From JALTID01 sp027004335 [NCBI: bacterium] (GTDB taxonomy: Bacteria; JALSQH01), in the NCBI GenBank assembly GCA_027004335.1, contig JALTID010000025.1, forward strand, positions 1-14,965: a DNA stretch of 14,965 bases. Direction: 5' to 3'. A program made the position numbers and the translations under genes. Below are positions 1 through 8,700 of the stretch, piece by piece; the first letter of the stretch is position 1, and each line of letters opens with the position of its first letter. Below the pieces are notes generated by a model. That model saw only the letters and a program-made list of their open reading frames with translations. It was not told the origin of the DNA and did no database searches.

Positions 1-2
1 TG

Positions 3-461
3 AAAATCTTCAGACCATCTTTAGATGGCAAAGAAGTTTTCAAGGATTTCATATCAAGACTGGAAGAATCAATGAGATTGAGGGAAGATGTGTATGTGTT
101 CAGTCTCATAGTGGATAAGCTGGCAAATAAACTTGAAGACCCATCTTCTATAAACACAGGATTTAATATAATTCTCAAAGGGCTAACAGATTTTATAGGA
201 TACTTTCAATCCCTCGCGTTCAAATCTGTCAGATTTAGTGATAATGAAAAATTTGTTGAATTCTTTGAATGGTTCGGAAAGCAGGATTGGGGAAACATGC
301 TTAATGAAAAGACTCTTCCTCCAGAGGTAATTGAGTATCTGAAGGGATTCAAAATCTTCCTTGATACCATTCTAATCCAGATTGGAAATAGAACAGAATT
401 ACAAAACATTCCCTTTGACAAAGATCAGGCTGAAATTATTTTAAAACAATTTATTTATTAA
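3..461 (+). CDS. Unidentified protein, C-terminal part (5' end outside window)
   Basis: The frame is open from the left edge (codons from base 3) to a TAA at 459-461, giving 152 visible residues. The first ATG at 72 has no convincing Shine-Dalgarno sequence and the reading frame continues well upstream of it, so the real start most likely lies outside the window. The visible part is soluble-looking, rich in Phe, Ile, Leu, Lys and Glu, with probable amphipathic helices and no membrane segment, signal peptide or Cys motif. I do not recognise a family. It ends 18 bp before the maeB start on the same strand, so the two are probably co-transcribed, but the function cannot be inferred from that. 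Confidence 0.7.
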   Translation, partial: KIFRPSLDGKEVFKDFISRLEESMRLREDVYVFSLIVDKLANKLEDPSSINTGFNIILKGLTDFIGYFQSLAFKSVRFSDNEKFVEFFEWFGKQDWGNMLNEKTLPPEVIEYLKGFKIFLDTILIQIGNRTELQNIPFDKDQAEIILKQFIY

Positions 462-479
462 AATTAACAGGGAGGAAAA

Positions 480-2753
480 ATGCTAAGGGCAAAGGTAAGG
501 AAAGAAGAAGTCTTAGAATATCATTCAAGGGGGCGAAAAGGGAAACTTGAAGTGGTTCTCTCCAAGCCATGTCTCACACAGAGAGATCTTTCTATGGCTT
601 ATACCCCGGGTGTTGCTCATGTATGCAGGGAAATAGAAAAAGATCCTCATCTTGTTTATGAATACACAATCAAAGGGAATCTCGTAGCAGTCATAAGCAA
701 TGCCACCGCGGTGCTGGGACTTGGAGATATCGGTCCTCTGGCAGGAAAACCAGTGATGGAAGGTAAGGCTGTTCTCTTCAAAAGATTCGCAGACATTGAT
801 GTTTTTGATATTGAAGTTAATGAAAAAGACCCTGATAAGGTTATCGAGATCATTAAAGCAATTGCACCCACCTTTGGAGGAATAAATCTTGAAGATATTA
901 AGGCTCCAGAATGTTTCTATATTGAGGAGAAACTAAAAGAACTTTTAGATATCCCAGTATTCCACGATGATCAGCATGGTGCTGCCGTTATCACTACTGC
1001 AGCTCTCCTCAATGCTCTGGAAATTCAGGGGAAAGATATTAGAAACATAAAGGTGGTTATGTCTGGAGCAGGGGCTGCAGGAATAGCTATTGCGAAAATG
1101 TTTGTAGCGACCGGGGTTAAAAAATCTAATATAATAATGTCTGACATCAATGGCGTGGTTTATAAGGGTAGAACCAAGGGAATGAACAAGTACTTGGAAG
1201 AATTTGCGGTTGAAACAGATAAAAGAACCCTTGCTGAAGCTATGGTAGGTGCAGATGTTTTTGTGGGAGTTTCAGTTGGAGGAATCGTTACTCCAGAAAT
1301 GGTTAAAACTATGGCACCAAAGCCGATCATTTTTGCTTTGGCAAATCCAGATCCCGAGATCCCCTATGATGAAGCAAAAAGAGCTGTTCCTGACGCCGTT
1401 GTTGCCACAGGAAGGAGCGATTTTCCAAACCAGGTTAACAATGTTCTGGGATTCCCTTTTATTTTCAGGGGCGCACTGGATGTAAGGGCGAAAACCATCA
1501 ATGAAAAAATGGAACTTGCAGCAGCAAAAGCACTGGCAGATCTTGCTAAAGAAGATGTTCCGGAAAGTGTGTTAAAAGCTTATGGAAACATCAAACTAAG
1601 ATTCGGACCTGACTATATAATACCCAAACCTTTTGATCCGAGAGTCCTTCTCTGGGTTGCCCCAGCGGTGGCAAAGGCAGCAATAGAATCAGGAGTTGCA
1701 AGAAAAAAAATTAAAGATTTTGAAAAATATAAAGAACATCTTGAAACATTATTAAGCCCCGCCAAAGAGATAATGAGATGGACCATAAACAAGGCAAAAG
1801 GAATAAAGAAGAAGAGGATCGTCTTCACAGAGGGGGATAATGAGGAGATCCTCAAAGCTATCCAGATAATTGTTGATGAAAATATTGCACACCCCGTTCT
1901 CTTAGGAAGAAGAAGAAAAATAAAAAATATGCTAAAAGAAATGGGGCTTGAAATAGAAGATAAAATCACTCTTATAAATCCAGAAAAGAGTGAAAAACTG
2001 GATGAATATGCTGAAGAACTATTTAAAATGAGGAACAGGAAAGGAATGACCCTCTCTGAAGCATACAGAGTTCTACAGGCCCCCAATGTTTTTGGAGCCA
2101 TGATGGTTCGTATGGGTGATGCTGAGGGTATAATTACAGGGGAAAATATGTTCTACCCTGAAGCTATAAGGCCCCTTTTGAGAATAATAGGCAAGGAAAA
2201 AAATAGAAAAATTATAGCAGGATTGTACATGCTTGTTCTGAAGGATAAGATTCTATTTTTTGCCGATGCTACTATCAACATAGAACCTGGTCCAGAAGAA
2301 TTAGCCGACATTGCCATAATGACAGCAGACACAGCAAGATGGTTTAACATTGAACCCCATGTAGCCATGCTGAGTTTCTCAAATTTCGGGAGCAATCAGC
2401 ATCCATTAGCTGTAAAAGTAAAAAAAGCAGTGGAAATAGTTAGAAACAGCAGACCTGATATTGAAATTGATGGAGAAATGCAGTTAGATCCCGCCGTAGT
2501 AGAGGAAATAAGAAAGGAGCTTTTCCCCTTTTCATTTTTAAAACATAATGCGAATGTTCTTATCTTTCCTGGACTTGAAGCTGGAAACATCGCCTACAAG
2601 ATTCTCTGGAGATTAGGAGGAGCGGAGGCTATTGGACCCATACTTATGGGCATGGCGAAACCTGCAAATGTTCTTCAGAGAGGAGCCTCGGTAAATGAAA
2701 TCGTCAATTTAACCGCTCTTACAGTCCTGGCAATTGCAGAAGAGGAAGCTTAA
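480..2753 (+). CDS. maeB: NADP-dependent malic enzyme fused to phosphotransacetylase-like domain
   Basis: Catalyses oxidative decarboxylation of malate to pyruvate with reduction of NAD(P)+, in the cytoplasm, linking the TCA cycle to pyruvate. At 757 residues it has the usual size of a MaeB-type hybrid. The N-terminal malic domain carries AYTPGVA with the likely catalytic Tyr41, the Lys-rich [10 protein letters not shown] segment (86-96), the metal-site region NLEDIKAPE (136-144) and FHDDQHGAA (161-169). The Rossmann domain has the GAGAAG dinucleotide motif at 196-201. From about residue 430 to the end is a phosphotransacetylase-like domain (for example [19 protein letters not shown]). In characterised MaeB proteins this domain is regulatory, sensing acetyl-CoA, rather than a working Pta. 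The ATG at 480 is set by a clear GGAGG at 471-475. The cofactor preference is taken from the family, not read from the sequence. The stop codon overlaps the ssb stop by 4 bp. Confidence 0.95.
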   Translation: MLRAKVRKEEVLEYHSRGRKGKLEVVLSKPCLTQRDLSMAYTPGVAHVCREIEKDPHLVYEYTIKGNLVAVISNATAVLGLGDIGPLAGKPVMEGKAVLFKRFADIDVFDIEVNEKDPDKVIEIIKAIAPTFGGINLEDIKAPECFYIEEKLKELLDIPVFHDDQHGAAVITTAALLNALEIQGKDIRNIKVVMSGAGAAGIAIAKMFVATGVKKSNIIMSDINGVVYKGRTKGMNKYLEEFAVETDKRTLAEAMVGADVFVGVSVGGIVTPEMVKTMAPKPIIFALANPDPEIPYDEAKRAVPDAVVATGRSDFPNQVNNVLGFPFIFRGALDVRAKTINEKMELAAAKALADLAKEDVPESVLKAYGNIKLRFGPDYIIPKPFDPRVLLWVAPAVAKAAIESGVARKKIKDFEKYKEHLETLLSPAKEIMRWTINKAKGIKKKRIVFTEGDNEEILKAIQIIVDENIAHPVLLGRRRKIKNMLKEMGLEIEDKITLINPEKSEKLDEYAEELFKMRNRKGMTLSEAYRVLQAPNVFGAMMVRMGDAEGIITGENMFYPEAIRPLLRIIGKEKNRKIIAGLYMLVLKDKILFFADATINIEPGPEELADIAIMTADTARWFNIEPHVAMLSFSNFGSNQHPLAVKVKKAVEIVRNSRPDIEIDGEMQLDPAVVEEIRKELFPFSFLKHNANVLIFPGLEAGNIAYKILWRLGGAEAIGPILMGMAKPANVLQRGASVNEIVNLTALTVLAIAEEEA

Positions 2754-3196
2754 AAGGGTACATCATCCTCACTATCGGGTGGAGGCGAGTCAAGAAAAGC
2801 AGAACTTTCATCTGGAGACGATATTTCCTCAGGAACATCAGCAGAAACTACATTCTCCCCTTTGGGGGAAAGTATAACTATTTCTCTGGCTACAATTTCC
2901 ACACTGTTTCTGGTCTCACCATTTTTATTTACCCACTGCCTATTGGCTAATCTCCCCAAAATGTAAATCTTTGTCCCCTTCGTAAGATACTGCTGGGCAA
3001 ATTCAGCCAGCTTGCCCCATGCTACAATCCTGTGCCATGTGGTGGATTCCTTTCTATCACCACTGGCATTTATCCATTGCTCATTGGTTGCCACACTTAG
3101 ATTCGCAACCATTTTTCCATCTCTTGTATAGCGGATATCCGGATCTCTCCCCAAATTACCAATCAAAAACACTCTGTTAACGCTACCTCTACCCAT
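2750..3196 (-). CDS. ssb: Single-stranded DNA-binding protein
   Basis: Binds single-stranded DNA in replication, repair and recombination, normally as a tetramer. The 148-residue product has a full OB-fold at about residues 5-107: it opens with [16 protein letters not shown] and has the typical aromatic DNA-stacking positions W41, W54, W60 and W88. A short Ser/Pro/Asp-rich linker follows, then the acidic C-terminal tip DSEDDVPF, the docking peptide for partner proteins such as exonuclease I, PriA and RecO. The start at 3196 is chosen because AGGAGG (3208-3203) lies 6 nt upstream and the protein then begins exactly where the family does. The frame stays open upstream to 3457, but that extension would lie inside the divergent Nudix gene and is not real. 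The gene stands alone, not next to rpsF/rpsR in this window. Confidence 0.95.
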   Translation of the reverse strand: MGRGSVNRVFLIGNLGRDPDIRYTRDGKMVANLSVATNEQWINASGDRKESTTWHRIVAWGKLAEFAQQYLTKGTKIYILGRLANRQWVNKNGETRNSVEIVAREIVILSPKGENVVSADVPEEISSPDESSAFLDSPPPDSEDDVPF

Positions 3197-3202
3197 TAAA
3201 AA

Positions 3203-3208
3203 CCTCCT
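3203..3208 (-). promoter_or_regulatory. ssb: ssb Shine-Dalgarno sequence
   Basis: AGGAGG on the minus strand, 6 nt before ATG 3196. It decides the ssb start against the longer open frame. Confidence 0.85.
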
Positions 3209-3211
3209 GAA

Positions 3212-3240
3212 TTGAAAATAAACTCTGTTAATATTATAAT
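3212..3240 (+). promoter_or_regulatory. Sigma-70-type promoter of the Nudix/AMMECR1 operon
   Basis: TTGAAA (3212-3217), a 17-nt spacer and a perfect TATAAT (3235-3240). The expected transcription start is at about 3247-3248, which coincides with the GTG start codon of the Nudix gene. Confidence 0.8.
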
Positions 3241-3261
3241 AAGTTTTGTGGAGGAAACAAA
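3233..3261 (-). promoter_or_regulatory. Probable ssb promoter, overlapping the Nudix -10 box
   Basis: On the minus strand a TATAAT reads from 3238 to 3233, sharing most of its bases with the plus-strand -10 because the core is nearly palindromic. A weak TTGTTT -35 candidate lies at 3260-3255 (16-nt spacer). The predicted start near 3226 gives ssb a leader of about 30 nt that contains its AGGAGG. The two polymerases could not occupy this site together. Confidence 0.5.
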
Positions 3262-3676
3262 GAAATATAGGAATCCTGTTCCAACCGTGGATATTATAGT
3301 TCAATACAAGGGTAAAATTGTTCTTATCAGCAGAAAAAATCCTCCCTATGGATGGGCCATCCCTGGAGGATTTGTTGAATATGGAGAAAGCCTTGAAGAA
3401 GCAGCAGCAAGAGAAGCACAAGAAGAAACAAGTCTGAAAATCAGATTGGTAGAACAATTCAGAGTTTATTCAAGACCGGACAGGGATCCAAGACAACACA
3501 CCATCACAACAGTTTTCATCGCGGAAGGGGAGGGGATCCCAAAGGCTGCAGATGACGCAGCTGAGATAGGCCTATTTACAGAAGAAGATATCCCAGAAGA
3601 TATAGTATTTGACCATAAAGAAATTCTCCAGGATTACTTCAACTATGTAAAAAGGGGAATTAGAAGAAAATTGTGA
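3248..3676 (+). CDS. Nudix hydrolase (ADP-ribose pyrophosphatase-like), probable leaderless GTG start
   Basis: Hydrolyses a nucleoside-diphosphate-linked substrate using Mg2+. The Nudix box lies at residues 41-63 (from GTG 3248): G41, E47, R55-E56, E59-E60, with Ser62 where the consensus GX5EX7REUXEEXGU has Gly. All catalytic acidic residues are present. The segment [12 protein letters not shown] before the box resembles small ADP-ribose pyrophosphatases, but the substrate is not proven. I chose GTG 3248 (142 residues) because it sits 7 nt after a perfect TATAAT (3235-3240), so the mRNA should begin at or next to it. The only upstream in-frame start, TTG 3212, is itself the -35 hexamer of that promoter and would not be transcribed. 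No Shine-Dalgarno sequence precedes either start. The stop overlaps the next gene's GTG start (GTGA, 3673-3676). Confidence 0.88.
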   Translation: MEETKKYRNPVPTVDIIVQYKGKIVLISRKNPPYGWAIPGGFVEYGESLEEAAAREAQEETSLKIRLVEQFRVYSRPDRDPRQHTITTVFIAEGEGIPKAADDAAEIGLFTEEDIPEDIVFDHKEILQDYFNYVKRGIRRKL

Positions 3677-4218
3677 TCACATTCCCAGAAACACTTCCTC
3701 TTAATCTTAAAGAAAAGGAGAAATTAATCAGGAAAATAGTGCTGGATTCATTAAGGAGTGCCGTGAATCTGAAGATCAGACCAGAATTTTATATAAAGGA
3801 TCCACTTTCGGAACTAAAGTCACCCCTCTTTATTAGGATCTTTAAAAAAGGGACATTAAGAGGAGAGATGGGAAAAATCTATAAACTTAACTCTATAGTT
3901 AAGGATATCTCTGAGTCTGTTGCGGGAGCTGCTCTACAGGATATCAGATTTCCACCAATCAAAAAGGAAGAAATTAAAGAGCTAAGGATAATTATACACT
4001 TCTTTTTAAGTTGTAAAAATTGTGAGAATTACGGGGTATACATTAGATATGATAAATACAGTTCCATTTTATTCCCATGGGAAAAAAAGAGTAATCAGCT
4101 GGAATCCAATCTTGACCTTGCATGTAAAAAAGCAGGGATACTTTCTCCCTGCTGGAGGAATATAGAAACTGAAATAGAAAAATTTCACACTGTATATTTA
4201 ACAATCACCGGAGAATAA
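3673..4218 (+). CDS. AMMECR1-domain protein
   Basis: The 181 residues match the layout of the AMMECR1 family (widespread, biochemical role unresolved). [17 protein letters not shown] (51-67) corresponds to the conserved core that ends in LRGCIG in most members. [15 protein letters not shown] (90-104) matches the family's DxRFPPL..EEL segment, and [13 protein letters not shown] (149-161) matches the C-terminal KAGL..W segment. The family's signature Cys-Ile is Glu-Met here (65-66), an unusual loss of its best-conserved Cys. There is a CxxC at 114-117 whose role is unknown. No signal peptide or membrane segment is visible. It starts with GTG in a GTGA overlap with the Nudix stop, so translation is probably coupled. 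Its last 14 bp overlap the convergent barrel gene. In many genomes AMMECR1 is fused or adjacent to Memo-like and radical SAM proteins; neither is seen here. Confidence 0.82.
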   Translation: MITFPETLPLNLKEKEKLIRKIVLDSLRSAVNLKIRPEFYIKDPLSELKSPLFIRIFKKGTLRGEMGKIYKLNSIVKDISESVAGAALQDIRFPPIKKEEIKELRIIIHFFLSCKNCENYGVYIRYDKYSSILFPWEKKSNQLESNLDLACKKAGILSPCWRNIETEIEKFHTVYLTITGE

Positions 4219-5665
4219 GATCCACTTCCTCCTCCCGGCCCGGCAATACCTCTACAACTTTAGAAACAAATTTATAGCCAGGAATCCACCCTTCGACAAT
4301 ATAAGTACCAGGTGGAAGTTTTAGAAATCCCCCGTTCTCTGATAGATGGTATTTCTTTATAAGCTGAGTCCCAGAGTAAATTTTGATTTCTCCCTCTATA
4401 GGCCGGAGCTTGCTATTAAAAATTTTTACTGTGAGAGTTCCTTCAAGGTATTTAATTCTTAAATGAACTTTTTTTATTTCTTTCTCATGAAGTTCTAAAA
4501 AAGCCTCTGTGGAGGTAAATTCTTTTAAGTTGGCTTTAATATAGTAAATTCCTGGCACCAGCTCAGCAACAAACCTGCCTTTTGAATCAGCCTTAACCTC
4601 TATATTTCCAGGCTTAATCATCACGGTAACATTTCCAATTGGAAAATCTGAGAAATTAGTGACCATTCCAACAATATATCCCTTTTCAAAGTCAATACAG
4701 GGATCTTTTGGGTCTCTTTTCTCCCGGGGAAGGAGATAATAATTTAGGCATCTCATATTAACCTGTCTGGGAGTTAATTTCTTCTTTACAATCTCAGGGG
4801 AAGATGAAGGAGTAGAGATAAAAGCAAATATCCTGTAAGATGGAGCCCCTACTCCTCTAGTAATCCCGGTCCCTGCTCCTATTCCCCACCTCAAATCACC
4901 TGTAAGAAAACTTGTAAGAAAATTTATTGCCATGGGATTTTGTGCCTCATTGTGAAAAGGCTTTCTTATGCCGGTAAGACCATTTATCTCCGCAGTAAAA
5001 GAGAGTTTTCCCCTTTTAGGAAATGTGAGGCCGAGAATATATTGAAGTTCATCATCTAAATTAAGATTCATTACTCTTTCTGCTGATTTTGCAACATAAG
5101 AAAGGTTCAAATAGAAATATGTCCGGGAAAGGAGAAAATCTGTTATACCTGAAAATTTAAATTCAAAGTTTGAACTCCCAAGGTAATACTGAGGAGAACC
5201 ACTGGGAACTATCATCTCTCCAAGCAAAGCAAATCCTGGATGAGAAGAAACAGGCAAGACTGAATATTTTAATCCAAATCTTACATTATTAAGTAGAGAA
5301 GTGGTTTCGTACAATCCATTTATAAAATCGGTTATCTTTACCATTGAATTCCATGGAAGAAGGAGATAAGTTTGAAATTTATAAGGAAGGTTAAGAGAAG
5401 CTCCAAAATATGTTGTAAAAAGATGTGGAATAACTGCAGAAATGTGTCTCCTGTCAGATCCAGCCATTAGAGGATCTTTCTCATACGACGCCATTACTAA
5501 CATATGTGATTTCCATATTCTCCCGGAGAAGGTGGAATAACTGGTTATTCCACCTTCAGGATCTATAGATGGATAAAAGGTAAGTACATCAAACCCTCCA
5601 GCAGGCAAATTCGCCACAGAGAAAATTAACAATCCTATGAGGAAAACCAAGTGCTTTTTTATCAT
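4205..5665 (-). CDS. Outer-membrane beta-barrel protein with two carboxypeptidase-regulatory-like domains
   Basis: A 486-residue exported protein. Residues 1-22 form a Sec signal peptide (MIKK, hydrophobic core, then LPAGG). Residues about 24-295 alternate short hydrophobic/aromatic strands with polar turns and contain phrases such as PYKFQTYLLLPW, NNVRFGLKYSVLP, LGEMIVPSGSP and GIGAGTGITRGVGAPSYRIF. From memory these are typical of barrels in OmpA-family/MetA-like outer-membrane proteins. Two beta-sandwich domains of the carboxypeptidase-regulatory/PEGA type follow, at about 329-405 (VKADSKGRFVAELVPGIYYI) and 406-486 (LSENGGFLKLPPGTYIVEG). No OmpA peptidoglycan-binding domain follows. ATG 5665 overlaps the upstream stop (ATGA) and is preceded by AGGAG (5671-5667). 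Being last in the psd/surface operon, it is probably an outer-membrane partner of the TSP3 protein. The barrel call is from pattern, not from a structure prediction. Confidence 0.72.
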   Translation of the reverse strand: MIKKHLVFLIGLLIFSVANLPAGGFDVLTFYPSIDPEGGITSYSTFSGRIWKSHMLVMASYEKDPLMAGSDRRHISAVIPHLFTTYFGASLNLPYKFQTYLLLPWNSMVKITDFINGLYETTSLLNNVRFGLKYSVLPVSSHPGFALLGEMIVPSGSPQYYLGSSNFEFKFSGITDFLLSRTYFYLNLSYVAKSAERVMNLNLDDELQYILGLTFPKRGKLSFTAEINGLTGIRKPFHNEAQNPMAINFLTSFLTGDLRWGIGAGTGITRGVGAPSYRIFAFISTPSSSPEIVKKKLTPRQVNMRCLNYYLLPREKRDPKDPCIDFEKGYIVGMVTNFSDFPIGNVTVMIKPGNIEVKADSKGRFVAELVPGIYYIKANLKEFTSTEAFLELHEKEIKKVHLRIKYLEGTLTVKIFNSKLRPIEGEIKIYSGTQLIKKYHLSENGGFLKLPPGTYIVEGWIPGYKFVSKVVEVLPGREEEVDLILR

Positions 5666-5760
5666 CTCCTCTTCTTCACAATTATAATAATAAATCCGAA
5701 TCCAAACAAGAGTAAGAAAACAGGATCAAAATCTTCCTGGTTTCCAGGCATAAAACTGCA
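5662..5760 (-). other. CTERM-like membrane-anchoring tail of the giant surface protein
   Basis: From Cys1798 to the end, 32 residues: GGGGCSF, PGNQEDFDP, a hydrophobic helix of about 15 residues and KKRR. This is the tripartite layout of CTERM sorting signals with a Gly-rich Cys motif (MYXO-CTERM or JDVT-CTERM type from memory). There is no LPXTG. The processing protease is not in the window. Confidence 0.7.
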
Positions 5761-8700
5761 ACCTCCTCCACCGAAGAATTTATAATTACCAGGAATCTTT
5801 TTTCCCTTTATGCCAGATGAAGAAGGCTGGGATGGTTGTGGAGTTAAATCTCTGTAATCAGGGATTCCATCATGATCAGAATCTCCTGTACCTTCCTCTC
5901 CATCAGGAATTCCATTATTGTTGCTATCTGGGTCTCTGAAATCAGGAATTCCATCTCCATCAGAATCTATCGGGGGGGTAGTGAGATCTTTGTCACCAGC
6001 TTCCTCAGCATCACTGAGACCGTCATTATCTGAATCATGGTCAAGGTAATCAGGTATTCCATCTCCATCATTGTCATATTTCACTTCATATCCTTCATCA
6101 TGATTTGAAATGTAATCATGATCAAGATCTCCCAGTGGTCCATCTTCATCGTTAGCATCAAGATAATTTGGTATTCCGTCACCATCAATATCCCCTGTAC
6201 CTTCAACTAAATCACTTTTACCATCACCATCGGAATCTGAATCAAGATAATTGGGTATTCCATCTCTATCTACATCTCTATCAGGTACAGAATCACCATT
6301 TATATCTGTATTATTTTCTGTGTAGGTAGGTATGCCATCATTGTCATCATCAGTGTCAATAAAATCTGGTTTTGAATCACCATCATGATTCACCGGAGGA
6401 GTTGAAAGATCAGCATCACCAGCTTCTACACTGTCGGGGACAGAATCATTATCACTATCAAGATCCAGAAAATTGGGAGTGCCATCACTATCCGGATCAG
6501 AATAGCCCTCGTCAATATCGGCAATGGTATCATTATCTGAATCTTTATCCAGGTAATTGGGGATGCCATCATTATCTGCATCAGAGGCTGGAGTTGAGTA
6601 GGACTTATCTCCTGCTTCAATCTTATCTGGAATGTTATCATTATCAGAATCAGAATCAATTATATCTGGTGTCCCGTCTCCGTCAGAATCTACCGGATTC
6701 TTCAGATCCTGTGCTTCTTCATGATCAGAAATAAAGTCATTGTCACTATCAGTATCTCTGAAGTCAAATATTCCATCATTGTCGTGGTCTGCCACATCAG
6801 CAGTTGTTACATCTGGAGAATAGGATTCATAGAGATCACTTATTCCATCATTATCTGAATCATTGTCAAGAAAATCTGATCTCCCATCACCATCCGTATC
6901 AGGACCACATGTTGGATTTGTCACCTCCTCTGGCATGAAGTCTTCTTCTCTACCATCTGTTATATGGTCCCCATCGGTATCGGGATTGAGTATATCAGTA
7001 CCACAGTAGTATTCACCGTAGTTGTTAAATCCGTCTCCATCAAGATCATCAAGATCATCTCTTATACCATCTCCATCAGAATCTGGATTATTTTTATCCA
7101 GACCTGGAATAGAATCCTCATATAGGTCAGGCAGGTTATCTCCGTCAGAATCAACAATTTTATCATCTGAAGGATCCCTTGGGTTGGTACCCATCTGATT
7201 TTCAATATAGTCTGGAACTCCACCATTATCAGAATCTCTGTCAAGATAGTCGGGTATTCCGTCACCATCGGCATCTGCAGGGGTTCCATCGGGATTGAAA
7301 GGTCTTGCTTCTGTATAGTCGCAGATACCGTCATTGTCACTGTCTCTGTCTCTATAATCTGGTATCCTGTCACCATCAGAATCTACCGGAGGTGTTGCAA
7401 GGGTCCCATAGCCTACCTCTACATAATCGGAAATACCATCTCCATCACTGTCAGTATCAAGGGCATCAATAGTGGTATCAGTCACTCCCGGACAACTGCC
7501 AGTTGTAATATCTGAAGAGTAGGGATGATAGATATCTGGACCTACCTCCACAGGATCAGGGATAGTATCTCCATCACTATCTCTTAATGTTGGATCAGTT
7601 GTTGTAGTTACAACTTCAGTATAATCACTTAACCCATCACCATCCGTATCAGGGTTATATTTATCTGTACCATAAGTATCTTCATCTTTATTTAAAAGCG
7701 AATCATGATCAGGGTCACCAAGAGGGCCATCGCTATCATCCTTATCAAGAAAATTTGGAATCCCATCACCATCTATATCGCCTGTCCCCTCTATCTGGTC
7801 ACTTTTTTCATCACCATCTGAATCAAGGTCAAGATAATTTTTAATCCCGTCCCCATCTATATCCTGATCAGTGGCAGGATTTCCGTAAACTGAAGTGTTC
7901 ATCTCAACATAAGTGGAAATTCCATCATTGTCGTCATCTGCATCAAGAAAATCTGGTTTACCATCGTTGTCATGATCCCATGATGGAGGAGTTGTGGGAT
8001 CCATATCACCAGCCTCATAAGTATCAGTAAGAGAATCACCATCAGAATCAGTATCTCTAAAAGCAGGGATATTGTCACCATCGGGATCAGCAGTACCTTC
8101 ATTTTTATCTAAAATTGTGTCATTATCTGAGTCAGGATCCCTGAAATCTGGAATTCCATCATTATCTGTATCAACGGGAGGAGTTGAAAGAGAAGAATCA
8201 CCTGCCTCAACACTATCAGGTATACCATCATTATCAGAATCTGTATCAAGAGCATCAATTGTCCCATCTCCGTCTGTATCTGGTGGATTATTTAAATCTG
8301 GTAAAACTTCATCTCCATCACTTATTCCATCCCCATCAGTATCTGGATTCAATCTATCTGTGCCAATTCTATCTTCGACGAGATTAGGTATGCCATCACC
8401 ATCAATATCTGCTGGAAGTATTTGAATTGTGTGGAGTGGTGACTGGCTCTGTATTAACTCAACACTTTCATAAGAAAAAGTGTTTGTTATGGTTTCCCAA
8501 TTATTACCAGATACGACCCTGACAGAAAAAGCAAAAATATATGTCTCTCCTGATGTGATCTGTGAAACAGAGAAAGAAGGCCCATTGGAACTTGTATAGT
8601 TATAATCTCCAGCATCATCACCTGAATCATCTGTAAGATGGATATACTCTGGGGAAATCTCGTGTAGTGAATCCGTTACATACTCAGTATAATAAGGTAT

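Larger units (their letters stand above)
5838..8413 (-). repeat. TSP3 (thrombospondin type-3) calcium-binding repeat array
   Basis: The in-gene array encodes about 855 residues, nearly half of the giant surface protein. It alternates a short unit (DxDNDGIPDFRDPDSDND-like) with a longer unit carrying a hinge such as EAGDxxxSTPP, EGTGDIDGDG or YGTDxxNPDTDGDG. The Asp positions match the calcium-coordinating pattern of TSP3 repeats, so the segment should be an elongated, strongly acidic rod whose shape depends on Ca2+. On the plus strand it appears as recurring tcatc/atcag-rich sequence. Units are diverged enough that reading is unambiguous, but recombination between copies is plausible. Confidence 0.93.

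Noticed and set aside
1613-2590. Antisense open frames within maeB
   Set aside because: They mirror a well-conserved coding frame and encode no recognisable domain.
1890-2753. Independent phosphotransacetylase (pta) function for the MaeB C-terminal half
   Set aside because: The domain is the usual regulatory extension of MaeB hybrids and the frame is continuous, with no separate start.
3212-3247. TTG 3212 as the Nudix start
   Set aside because: It is the -35 hexamer of a near-consensus promoter, has no Shine-Dalgarno sequence, and adds residues not typical of the family.
3197-3457. Upstream extension of ssb to give a 235-residue protein
   Set aside because: The extra residues precede a perfect SSB N-terminus with its own AGGAGG, and they lie antisense within the Nudix gene and its promoter.
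5662-5760. LPXTG-type sortase signal at the end of the giant protein
   Set aside because: No LPXTG-like motif is present; the Gly-rich Cys motif, helix and basic end fit CTERM signals of diderm bacteria.
5838-8413. CRISPR-like or tandem DNA repeat on the plus strand
   Set aside because: The periodicity comes from codons for DxDxDG repeats; units vary in length and sequence and there are no constant repeats separated by unique spacers.
6372-8425. Several long open frames on both strands inside the TSP3 region
   Set aside because: Low-complexity shadows of the Asp-rich coding frame (His/Tyr-rich, Ser/Pro-rich or Ile/Met-rich translations) without Shine-Dalgarno sequences or domains.
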